DNA from: Tannerella sp.
Lineage (GTDB): Bacteria; Bacteroidota; Bacteroidia; Bacteroidales; Tannerellaceae
Reading direction: 5' to 3'
Length of the DNA: 7,466 nucleotides
Assembly (NCBI GenBank): GCA_031277235.1
Contig: JAITMT010000071.1
Coordinates: 1-7,466, forward strand
Shown here: piece by piece, positions 1-4,972 of the stretch
Numbering within the stretch: the first letter of the stretch is position 1
Layout: each line of letters opens with the position of its first letter
The notes under the pieces: generated by a model
The model's input: only the letters and a program-made list of their open reading frames with translations
What the model was told of the DNA's origin: nothing
The model's database searches: none
Made by a program: the position numbers and the translations under genes

Positions 1-90
1 CCGTTCACGAAAACAATTTCCGTTTACAGCAACGGCAAAGTTGGCAGTTATATTTTAACCATTAAAGGCAAAGTAATTCCAAAGTCATAA
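1..90 (+). CDS. C-terminal end of a DUF1573-type protein (5' truncated by window)
   Basis: An open frame runs from the window edge to a TAA at 88-90 and encodes 29 residues. The visible peptide has the pattern FTKTISVYSN, then a short gap, then LTIKGKV. This is the last two beta strands of a DUF1573 (ASH/Ig-like) domain. The same pattern closes both DUF1573 domains of the next gene (KSVTVYMD..LALKGTVV and KYATVYTN..LTITGLVV). The gene is therefore probably a paralogue of its downstream neighbour, which starts 14 bases later on the same strand. Members of this family in Bacteroidales are usually small exported proteins of unknown function. The N-terminus, signal peptide and SCGC motif cannot be checked because they lie outside the window. 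Confidence 0.75.
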   Translation, partial: PFTKTISVYSNGKVGSYILTIKGKVIPKS

Positions 91-104
91 ATAGTTGAAA
101 AACA

Positions 105-1586
105 ATGTATGGAAGATTCAACGGCTTGAAAATCCTGTTAGGATTCCTGCTGACAGGGGCTATCGGTTATGCCCAAAACAAAGACATAAAAACGGAAGCC
201 GTAAACGCTTCTTTTACATTTGATTCGAAAGAATATAACTACGGAACTGTCCCTGAAAACGGCGGAAAGGTTGAACATATCTTCACAGTTTCGAATACCG
301 GCACGACGCCGCTTGTAATCAAGCAAGTGGTGTCTTCGTGCGGTTGTACCGTTCCCGAATGGACGCGGCAACCCGTCGTTCCGCAACAATCGGGGCTTAT
401 CAAGGTGTCGTTCGACCCGAAAGGACGGATTGGCGCCATTGACAAGAGCGTTACCGTGTACATGGACAAGGCTGAACCTGTCGAACTGGCGCTCAAAGGC
501 ACGGTTGTAGAGGGCGATTCGAGCACGGTCGAAAAATTACCCGTTTTTATGCCGACCGAAACGGCGCATGAGTTCGGTACGATTGGCGAAAACGACGGCT
601 ATGCCGAACATATTTTCACGTTCAAGAATGTCGGTACGGCGCCGCTCGTAGTTACCAGAGTACAAGCCTCTTGCGGCTGCACAAAACCCGAATGGACGAC
701 AACTCCCGTCGCTCCCGGCGAGGAAGGGGAAATCATTCTTGCCTACAATCCGCGGGGACGGCTCGGTCCTTTCAACAAATATGCAACGGTTTATACCAAC
801 GAAGACAGTGGCTATAAGCGATATAAGTTGACTATCACCGGTTTGGTCGTTGATAAACCGCAGGATCCGCATGTCAATTATGTGGATACGGTCGGCGGCG
901 TGGGAGTTGAACAGAACTACCTGCTATACAAGAACTTCACGCAGGGACAGGACAGTAAAAAAGTTGCCTATCTCAAGAATTTCAATACTGAAACCGTATA
1001 TTTTTCGTGGGAAAATGTGCCTGATTACATGACGGTTCAGTCGCCCGATTCGCTCAAAAGCGACTGGGCAAACGAGTTTACCGTTACCATAGACGGCGTA
1101 AAAACCGCCGACAAGCGAGGTCGAATCACAGATAACCTGTTGCTGACCATCAAAGACAAAGCCGGCAAAGTGTTGGGCAAGGAAAATATTGCGGCTACGG
1201 TGAATTATTTGGACGATTTCAAACAACTTTCTCCACTGGAAAGCGTTAATGCTCCGCATCTTAACATCGAAAATGCAATGATTGATTTCGGAAAACTCAA
1301 AAGCGGTTTTCTGGGAATGGGAAGCGTTTCCGGCAAGGAAATCATGCTGACCAACGGCGGAAAATCCGATTTGATCATTCACAGCATGACCAGTGAAGAT
1401 CCGCGTGTTCAACTTCCTGACATGCAGGGAAAAACGATTGCGGCGGGCGCATCGCTTCCTGTCAAGGCAACCATTAAAGTAAAAGATGTGGAAACCTCTG
1501 ATATTGACACGGATATCTATGTTGTTTGCAACGATCCGAAAGGACCTGTCCGTATGATAAAAATCACTGCGCAAAAAGCAAAATAA
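105..1586 (+). CDS. Secreted protein with two DUF1573 domains and two degenerate Ig-like domains
   Basis: The product has 493 residues. Residues 1-23 form a signal peptide (basic start, hydrophobic LLGFLLTGAIG, cleavage near GYA/Q), so it is exported, with no lipobox cysteine. A first DUF1573 domain spans about 38-134 and a second about 152-250. Each has the family's SCGCT-PEW signature (Cys79/Cys81 and Cys190/Cys192) and a closing K..TVY...L.I.G strand pair. Residues 260-370 and 385-490 look like two further beta-rich repeats; the last keeps an IDFGKL..LTNGG pattern but has no SCGC. The function of DUF1573 is not established; an Ig-like, ASH-related fold is generally inferred. The ATG at 105 is chosen because the signal peptide begins there, 14 bases after the previous stop in an A-rich leader. 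It is the middle gene of an apparent operon, and its TAA overlaps the meaB ATG. Confidence 0.9.
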   Translation: MYGRFNGLKILLGFLLTGAIGYAQNKDIKTEAVNASFTFDSKEYNYGTVPENGGKVEHIFTVSNTGTTPLVIKQVVSSCGCTVPEWTRQPVVPQQSGLIKVSFDPKGRIGAIDKSVTVYMDKAEPVELALKGTVVEGDSSTVEKLPVFMPTETAHEFGTIGENDGYAEHIFTFKNVGTAPLVVTRVQASCGCTKPEWTTTPVAPGEEGEIILAYNPRGRLGPFNKYATVYTNEDSGYKRYKLTITGLVVDKPQDPHVNYVDTVGGVGVEQNYLLYKNFTQGQDSKKVAYLKNFNTETVYFSWENVPDYMTVQSPDSLKSDWANEFTVTIDGVKTADKRGRITDNLLLTIKDKAGKVLGKENIAATVNYLDDFKQLSPLESVNAPHLNIENAMIDFGKLKSGFLGMGSVSGKEIMLTNGGKSDLIIHSMTSEDPRVQLPDMQGKTIAAGASLPVKATIKVKDVETSDIDTDIYVVCNDPKGPVRMIKITAQKAK

Positions 1587-2674
1587 TGGAGCATTTTGAA
1601 AATCAGGAAATTTATAAATCTCTGACAGTCAGCAAGGATGTGTCGGCGCCTCCCACGCTCAATCCCTATCTCGACCAGATGCGTAAAAAGCGCATAAAGC
1701 GCTCTGCATCAGACTATGTAGAAGGAATCCTGAAAGGTGATATAGCCATGCTGGGACAGGCTGTTACGCTGGTAGAGAGCACGTTACCTCAACATTATCA
1801 GATTGCACAGGAAATCATCGAAAAATGTCTTCCCTATACTTCCCACTCTGTTCGCATTGGTATTACAGGCGTGCCGGGAGCCGGAAAAAGCACCTCGATA
1901 GACACGTTGGGAATGTATCTGATCAACAAGGGACACAAATTGGCGGTGCTGGCGATTGACCCCAGCAGCGAACGCACGCACGGCAGTATTCTCGGCGATA
2001 AAACGCGCATGTCGTTGCTTTCGCGCGAGAAACACGCTTTTATCCGTCCTTCGCCGTCGGCAGGCTCGCTGGGCGGCGTGGCGCGCAGAACACGTGAGAC
2101 GATAGTTCTCTGTGAAGCAGCGGGTTTCGATATGATTATCGTGGAAACGGTCGGCGTCGGTCAGAGCGAAACGGTCGTCCATTCGATGGTGGATTTTTTC
2201 CTGTTGATTCAGTTGGCGGGCACGGGCGACGAACTGCAAGGTATCAAGCGCGGAATTATGGAAATGGCTGACGGTATTGCGATTAACAAAGCCGAAGGCG
2301 ACAATCTTCCCAAAGCCAAACTCGCCGCGGCAAATTACCGTAACGCGCTGAGTCTCTTTCCGCCGGGAGAATCGGGCTGGACGCCCAAAGTGATCACCTA
2401 TTCGGGCTACTATGCGCTCGGCGTTGAGGAGTTGTGGAATATGGTGGACGAATACGTAACTTTTGTCAAGGCGAATGGTTACTTTGAACGCAAACGCGAC
2501 GAACAGGCGAAATACCGTATGTATGAGAGTATTAACAATCTTCTCCGCAGTTCGTTTTACAATGATCCCGAAATAGAAAAACTGCTTCCGGTCATGGAGA
2601 AAAAAGTGCTCAACAAAAAGGCAAGCGCCTTTGTAACTGCCCGAAAACTGATTGACTTGTTTTTGAAGAGATAA
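1586..2674 (+). CDS. meaB: Methylmalonyl-CoA mutase-associated GTPase MeaB (ArgK/MMAA family)
   Basis: The product is a 362-residue G3E-type P-loop GTPase, close to the usual MeaB length. In this family the protein binds adenosylcobalamin-dependent methylmalonyl-CoA mutase, gates cofactor loading and protects it from inactivation. In Bacteroidales the mutase serves the succinate-propionate pathway. Visible motifs are Walker A GVPGAGKS at 95-102, DPSSER..GSILGDKTRM at 125-142, PSPSAGSLGGVARRTRE at 155-171, the IIVETVGVGQSE switch region at 184-195, and the base-recognition segment NKAEGDN at 234-240. A helical N-terminal arm and a C-terminal helical dimerisation arm (about 290-362) flank the G domain. 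The start at 1586 makes a TAATG overlap with the preceding stop, suggesting translational coupling. An in-frame ATG at 1526 exists but would add 20 residues inside the upstream gene. The mutase subunits are not in the window. One oddity is Glu237 at the usual NKxD aspartate position. Confidence 0.95.
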   Translation: MEHFENQEIYKSLTVSKDVSAPPTLNPYLDQMRKKRIKRSASDYVEGILKGDIAMLGQAVTLVESTLPQHYQIAQEIIEKCLPYTSHSVRIGITGVPGAGKSTSIDTLGMYLINKGHKLAVLAIDPSSERTHGSILGDKTRMSLLSREKHAFIRPSPSAGSLGGVARRTRETIVLCEAAGFDMIIVETVGVGQSETVVHSMVDFFLLIQLAGTGDELQGIKRGIMEMADGIAINKAEGDNLPKAKLAAANYRNALSLFPPGESGWTPKVITYSGYYALGVEELWNMVDEYVTFVKANGYFERKRDEQAKYRMYESINNLLRSSFYNDPEIEKLLPVMEKKVLNKKASAFVTARKLIDLFLKR

Positions 2675-2676
2675 AT

Positions 2677-2691
2677 GAATCCAAAGGATTC
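2677..2691 (+). terminator. Small hairpin directly after meaB stop
   Basis: GAATCC and GGATTC form a perfect 6-bp stem with an AAA loop, beginning 3 bases after the meaB TAA. No T-run follows (the next bases are CAAATATTTA), so this is at best a weak terminator or a 3'-end stabilising stem. It may equally be one member of the short-hairpin repeat family seen elsewhere in the window. Confidence 0.35.
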
Positions 2692-2726
2692 AAATATTTA
2701 TAGCAAACACGATTCGGATTCATATA

Positions 2727-2743
2727 CGACTCCTTCGGAGTCG
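2727..2743. repeat. Perfect 7-bp hairpin downstream of meaB
   Basis: CGACTCC, a TTC loop and GGAGTCG form a perfect 7-bp stem-loop 53 bases past the meaB stop. Its style (GC-rich short stem, 3-base loop, A/T-rich flanks) matches several other hairpins in the window. It could help end the meaB transcript, although the bases after it are GAATGGGG rather than a T-run. Confidence 0.5.
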
Positions 2744-2774
2744 AATGGGGATTGAAATATATGCTATATACATG

Positions 2775-3075
2775 CAATCCTGTCAGGTGGGGTGTAAAAA
2801 ATGAGGGTTTGAAAAATTTGAAAATGCGTTCTAAAAATTGAATAACGTTGACATCAATGTCCGGTTAGGGACAGGATATTGGTAGAAAACATGTCACACA
2901 CAACGGGCGTGCCGTTAGGTACGTGATATGAAAAAAATCAACCTGTTGCGTACCTGACGGCACGCCAGGCGGGAGAGAAAATCCGTATTCTACCAATATC
3001 CCATCCCTACGGGATAAAAGAACGAAGAATATTTTCATTATATGCACATTTTTTACACCCCACCTGTCAGGATTG
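2775..3075. repeat. About 300-bp composite nested inverted-repeat element
   Basis: Three pairs of inverted arms are nested. The outer arms at 2775-2803 and 3047-3075 are 29 bp with a single mismatch. The middle arms at 2874-2887 and 2988-3001 are 14 bp and perfect (GGATATTGGTAGAA and its complement). The inner arms at 2906-2923 and 2949-2966 are 18 bp with one mismatch, which would be a G-U pair in RNA; their loop is 25 bases. Two small hairpins sit just outside the middle arms (2858-2873 and 3003-3015). There is no credible protein inside, and no obvious target-site duplication was found at the outer ends. It resembles a MITE-like or REP-like palindromic unit. The right outer arm runs 9 bases into the coding sequence of the neighbouring minus-strand gene and includes its stop codon. 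Confidence 0.85.
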
Positions 3076-3381
3076 GAGAGAAATTTGGATATATCTCTCA
3101 TAAACTAAAATCTTATCGTGTTCTGCCGATTCCTGTGCGCGGCGAAGAAGTTGGCCCTCCTCCACCAAATCCACTTTTTTATGCAACAAATCTTCAAGGT
3201 CAAGCGCAATCCCGGCATAATCAAATAATGAAATCCGTACATCCTTATCAAACCGTACCAGAATATCAATATCGCTTTTGCGCGTTTCTTCACTGCGGGC
3301 ATAAGAACCGAACACCCACGCCTTTTCAATGGGGTAAGCGGGAAAAAAATCCTGTAATTTATTGACTATGGACTGTTTCAT
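3067..3381 (-). CDS. Minimal nucleotidyltransferase (MntA-type), no HEPN partner in window
   Basis: The product is a 104-residue DNA polymerase beta-like minimal nucleotidyltransferase. The family motif GSYAR is at 25-29, followed by the metal-binding pair Asp37/Asp39 (SDIDILV) and a third acidic residue, Asp71, in KVDLV. In well-studied pairs such a protein is the antitoxin MntA, which modifies a HEPN ribonuclease toxin (HepT) with AMP, and the two genes are adjacent. Here there is no HEPN gene on either side: upstream is pfkA, 23 bases away on the same strand, and downstream is the palindromic gap and convergent meaB. The catalytic residues are intact, so it is probably active. The family usually ends soon after an ILVYER-like strand (91-96). 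This protein has eight extra residues, the last two of which, with the stop codon, lie in the arm of a repeat. It could be an orphan antitoxin or have another target. Confidence 0.85.
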   Translation of the reverse strand: MKQSIVNKLQDFFPAYPIEKAWVFGSYARSEETRKSDIDILVRFDKDVRISLFDYAGIALDLEDLLHKKVDLVEEGQLLRRAQESAEHDKILVYERYIQISLQS

Positions 3382-3404
3382 AAAGACAAATTATCTTGTA
3401 TAAG

Positions 3405-4385
3405 TTACATCGAAACGACTTTCAGAACATTCAGCAACGTCTGGTCAAGCGGTTTGTCGTTCTTTATCGCTTTGATAAACGGAACAAGCACAATTTGATC
3501 GTTCACAATGCCTGTCATAACGCTGCGCTGGTCTTCGAGCAGGGCATCAATCGCAGCAACGCCCATCCTTGTAGCCAAAATTCTATCCTGTGCCGACGGC
3601 GAGCCTCCCCGCTGCAAATGTCCTAAAATAGAGACTCTTACGTCAAACTGGGGATATTCCTTTTCCACACGTTCGGCAACGCCCATCGCGCCGCCCGTGA
3701 TTTCACTTTCGGCAACGAGTACGATACTGCTGTTCTTCGACTTGCGGAAACCCTGTTCAATCATCTCCGCCAACTGGTCTTTCTGCAATGAAATTTCGGG
3801 AATAATCGCCGCTTCGGCGCCGGAGGCGATAGCGCCGTTGAGTGCCAGAAATCCGGCGTCACGCCCCATTACTTCAATGAAAAACAGCCTTTCGTGCGAG
3901 GAAGCCGTGTCCCGAATCTTATCTACGCATTCCATTATCGTATTCAGCGCGGTGTCGTAGCCGATGGTCGTGTCCGTACCGTAGAGGTCATTGTCAATCG
4001 TCCCCGGAAGCCCCACAATCGGGTAATTGTATGTTTGCGCAAAACTGCGGGCGCCGGTCAAACTGCCGTCTCCACCGATCACAATCAAAGCGTCAATACC
4101 GTGTTTCATCAGATTCTCGTAAGCTTTCTGCATGCCTTCAGCCGTCTTGAACTCCTCGCTGCGAGCCGTTTTCAAAATCGTACCGCCCCGCTGGATGATG
4201 TTACTTACGTTCTGCGTTTTGAAATCTTCTATTTCATCGGCAATCAGCCCTTTATAACCGCGATAAATTCCCTTTACATCCATTCCCTGCGCTATAGCTG
4301 CGCGTGTTACGGCACGAATAGCCGCATTCATTCCGGGTGCGTCGCCGCCGGATGTCAAAACTCCAATACATTTAATTTCAGACAT
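3405..4385 (-). CDS. pfkA: ATP-dependent 6-phosphofructokinase
   Basis: The product has 326 residues, a normal length for bacterial PfkA (320 in E. coli). It phosphorylates fructose 6-phosphate to fructose 1,6-bisphosphate in the cytoplasm, the committed step of glycolysis. Motifs are GGDAPGMN at 13-20, Arg75 in KTARSEEF, GGDGS at 104-108, the catalytic PGTIDND at 127-133 (Asp131 as base), SHER at 163-166, MGRDAG at 173-178, and HLQRGG at 256-261 with Arg250 and Arg259 for substrate binding. GGDGS, rather than GGDD, indicates ATP and not pyrophosphate as donor. The start is ATG at 4385: the frame remains open upstream to 4478, but a good promoter lies inside that extension and family members begin close to this methionine (MSEIKCIGVLTSGGDAPG). 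It is followed after 23 bases by the nucleotidyltransferase, probably co-transcribed. Confidence 0.97.
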   Translation of the reverse strand: MSEIKCIGVLTSGGDAPGMNAAIRAVTRAAIAQGMDVKGIYRGYKGLIADEIEDFKTQNVSNIIQRGGTILKTARSEEFKTAEGMQKAYENLMKHGIDALIVIGGDGSLTGARSFAQTYNYPIVGLPGTIDNDLYGTDTTIGYDTALNTIMECVDKIRDTASSHERLFFIEVMGRDAGFLALNGAIASGAEAAIIPEISLQKDQLAEMIEQGFRKSKNSSIVLVAESEITGGAMGVAERVEKEYPQFDVRVSILGHLQRGGSPSAQDRILATRMGVAAIDALLEDQRSVMTGIVNDQIVLVPFIKAIKNDKPLDQTLLNVLKVVSM

Positions 4386-4416
4386 ATACCTTAAATTTAT
4401 TAAACCTGTGAGGGTG

Positions 4417-4447
4417 CAAAGGTACGGAAAAAATTGCGAATTGCGAA
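4417..4447 (-). promoter_or_regulatory. Bacteroidota-type promoter of pfkA
   Basis: On the minus strand a TACCTTTG (4424 down to 4417) matches the TAnnTTTG -7 consensus exactly. A TTCG, three of four matches to the TTTG -33 box, lies 19 bases upstream at 4447-4444. Transcription would begin roughly 25 to 30 bases before the ATG at 4385, giving a short A/T-rich leader with no Shine-Dalgarno. Its position rules out the longer open frame as the real pfkA start. Confidence 0.75.
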
Positions 4448-4573
4448 ATATGGGAGGATTCGGTTGAGGCAAATGCAATAAACGCTATCTTCATGAAGAA
4501 TTTTTGGCAGTTTTAGATAGGCAGAAAACTTTCTCCCTCGCACGGCATCCCTGCGGGAACCGCTGCCGGATGT

Positions 4574-4601
4574 CCGCAGGCAACGCTTCGCTCGCCTGCG
4601 G
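4574..4601. repeat. 8-bp hairpin within dispersed GC-rich repeat
   Basis: CCGCAGGC (4574-4581) and GCCTGCGG (4594-4601) form a perfect 8-bp stem around a 12-base loop. The right half belongs to a sequence that recurs at 4876-4910. The block is about 180 bases upstream of pfkA's start, outside its core promoter. Confidence 0.6.
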
Positions 4602-4614
4602 TTATGAAAATACG
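4581..4614. repeat. Direct repeat copy A
   Basis: This 34-base segment, starting CAACGCT and ending with CTGCGGTTATGAAAATACG, recurs at 4876-4910 with about four substitutions and one extra base. The copies are about 295 bases apart in the same orientation. In copy A the repeat forms half of a hairpin; in copy B the left arm of that hairpin is missing. It looks like a dispersed intergenic repeat. Confidence 0.65.
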
Positions 4615-4680
4615 GCTTTTCTAACCTGTCGCCGAACGCCGCTTCCAAACCTCATTTCCACCTGATTTTAACAACTAAAC

Positions 4681-4799
4681 AACCTCAGTAGCAAGCAACA
4701 GGCACGGTACATAACAAACCTCATTACCTCATTTTCTTTACAATAAAAACCGACGAAATGAGGTAACGGGAGATAACACATTTCCTTGCTACTGAGGTT
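4681..4799. repeat. 119-bp nested inverted repeat
   Basis: The outer arms AACCTCAGTAGCAAG (4681-4695) and its exact complement (4785-4799) form a 15-bp perfect stem, extendable by three more pairs after one mismatch. Inside, TTACCTCATTT (4724-4734) and AAATGAGGTAA (4756-4766) form an 11-bp perfect stem around a 21-base loop. On the plus strand the right arm merges with a run of six T (4798-4803), so a plus-strand transcript would meet a terminator-like structure, although no plus-strand gene ends here. No open frame of note lies inside. The size and terminal inverted repeats would suit a small non-autonomous mobile element; no target duplication is clear. Confidence 0.75.
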
Positions 4800-4827
4800 T
4801 TTTCAGTTTGTGAAATTAGGTTTTTAT

Positions 4828-4867
4828 TCAAATCTTCAAATTCTCAAATCTTCAAATTCTCAAATTT
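4828..4867. repeat. 16-bp tandem repeat, 2.5 copies
   Basis: The unit TCAAATCTTCAAATTC occurs at 4828-4843 and again identically at 4844-4859, followed by a partial third copy starting at 4860. Each unit is itself two similar 8-base halves (TCAAATCT/TCAAATTC). It is a low-complexity A/T-rich array in an intergenic space. Exact identity of the two full copies suggests recent expansion or slippage. Confidence 0.85.
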
Positions 4868-4875
4868 TCCGTAAT

Positions 4876-4910
4876 CAACGCTCCCGCTCGTCTGCGGTTA
4901 TGAAAATTCG
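4876..4910. repeat. Direct repeat copy B
   Basis: This is the second copy of the repeat at 4581-4614, sharing the stretch CTGCGGTTATGAAAAT exactly and most of the preceding bases. It immediately follows the 16-bp tandem array and abuts the hairpin at 4910-4923. Confidence 0.65.
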
Positions 4911-4923
4911 TCCCTGACGGGAC
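4910..4923 (-). terminator. Possible weak terminator after the TPR/HTH regulator gene
   Basis: GTCCC and GGGAC form a 5-bp stem with a 4-base loop, about 50 bases past the regulator's stop. Read on the minus strand it is followed by GAATTTT, a poor T-run. The stem is short and belongs to the same TCCCT/CGGGA hairpin style as 3003-3015, so it may be just a repeat. Confidence 0.3.
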
Positions 4924-4972
4924 TAAATCCACTTTGCATTAAAACCCTGTTTTTCTGTATCAAGATTGACTT

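Larger units (their letters stand above)
2675..3066. other. Gene-free gap between convergent operons, filled with palindromes
   Basis: This gap of 392 bases lies between the meaB stop and the stop of the opposite-strand nucleotidyltransferase. It holds two small perfect hairpins just after meaB, then a composite inverted-repeat element of about 300 bp, both annotated separately. The only open frames are short (for example minus strand 2865-3101) and are read through the palindromes, so I do not call them genes. Since transcripts enter from both sides, hairpins here could stop or stabilise both mRNAs, but no stem is followed by a clear run of T on either strand. Confidence 0.8.
4386..4972. other. 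Gene-free gap upstream of pfkA: promoter plus dispersed and tandem repeats
   Basis: This gap of 587 bases lies between the pfkA start and the stop of the TPR/HTH regulator gene. From pfkA outwards it holds the pfkA promoter, a GC-rich repeat with a hairpin (4541-4614), a 119-bp nested inverted repeat (4681-4799), a 16-bp tandem repeat (4828-4867), and a second copy of the first repeat (4876-4910). A small hairpin that may end the regulator transcript follows. A minus-strand open frame at 4400-4648 passes through the promoter and the repeat and looks spurious. Confidence 0.8.

Noticed and set aside
1526..1585. N-terminal extension of MeaB to an upstream in-frame ATG
   Set aside because: It would overlap the DUF1573 gene by 61 bases; the TAATG junction at 1584-1588 gives a conventional coupled start and a family-typical length.
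2675..3066. Remnant of a HEPN toxin gene beside the nucleotidyltransferase
   Set aside because: No frame in the gap shows a HEPN-like helical sequence or the R-x4-6-H motif in context; the space is filled by palindromes.
2677..3075. CRISPR array in the repeat-rich gap
   Set aside because: Repeats are inverted and nested with no regular direct repeat-spacer periodicity and no cas genes.
2865..3101. Minus-strand open frame of 78 codons in the palindromic gap
   Set aside because: It is read through all the inverted arms and overlaps the end of the nucleotidyltransferase gene in another frame; no domain or plausible start context.
4386..4478. N-terminal extension of PfkA by 31 residues
   Set aside because: The exact -7 promoter element at 4417-4424 lies inside it, and the PfkA fold begins right after the methionine at 4385.
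4400..4648. Minus-strand open frame of 82 codons upstream of pfkA
   Set aside because: It spans the pfkA promoter and a dispersed repeat hairpin, and ends inside the pfkA leader.
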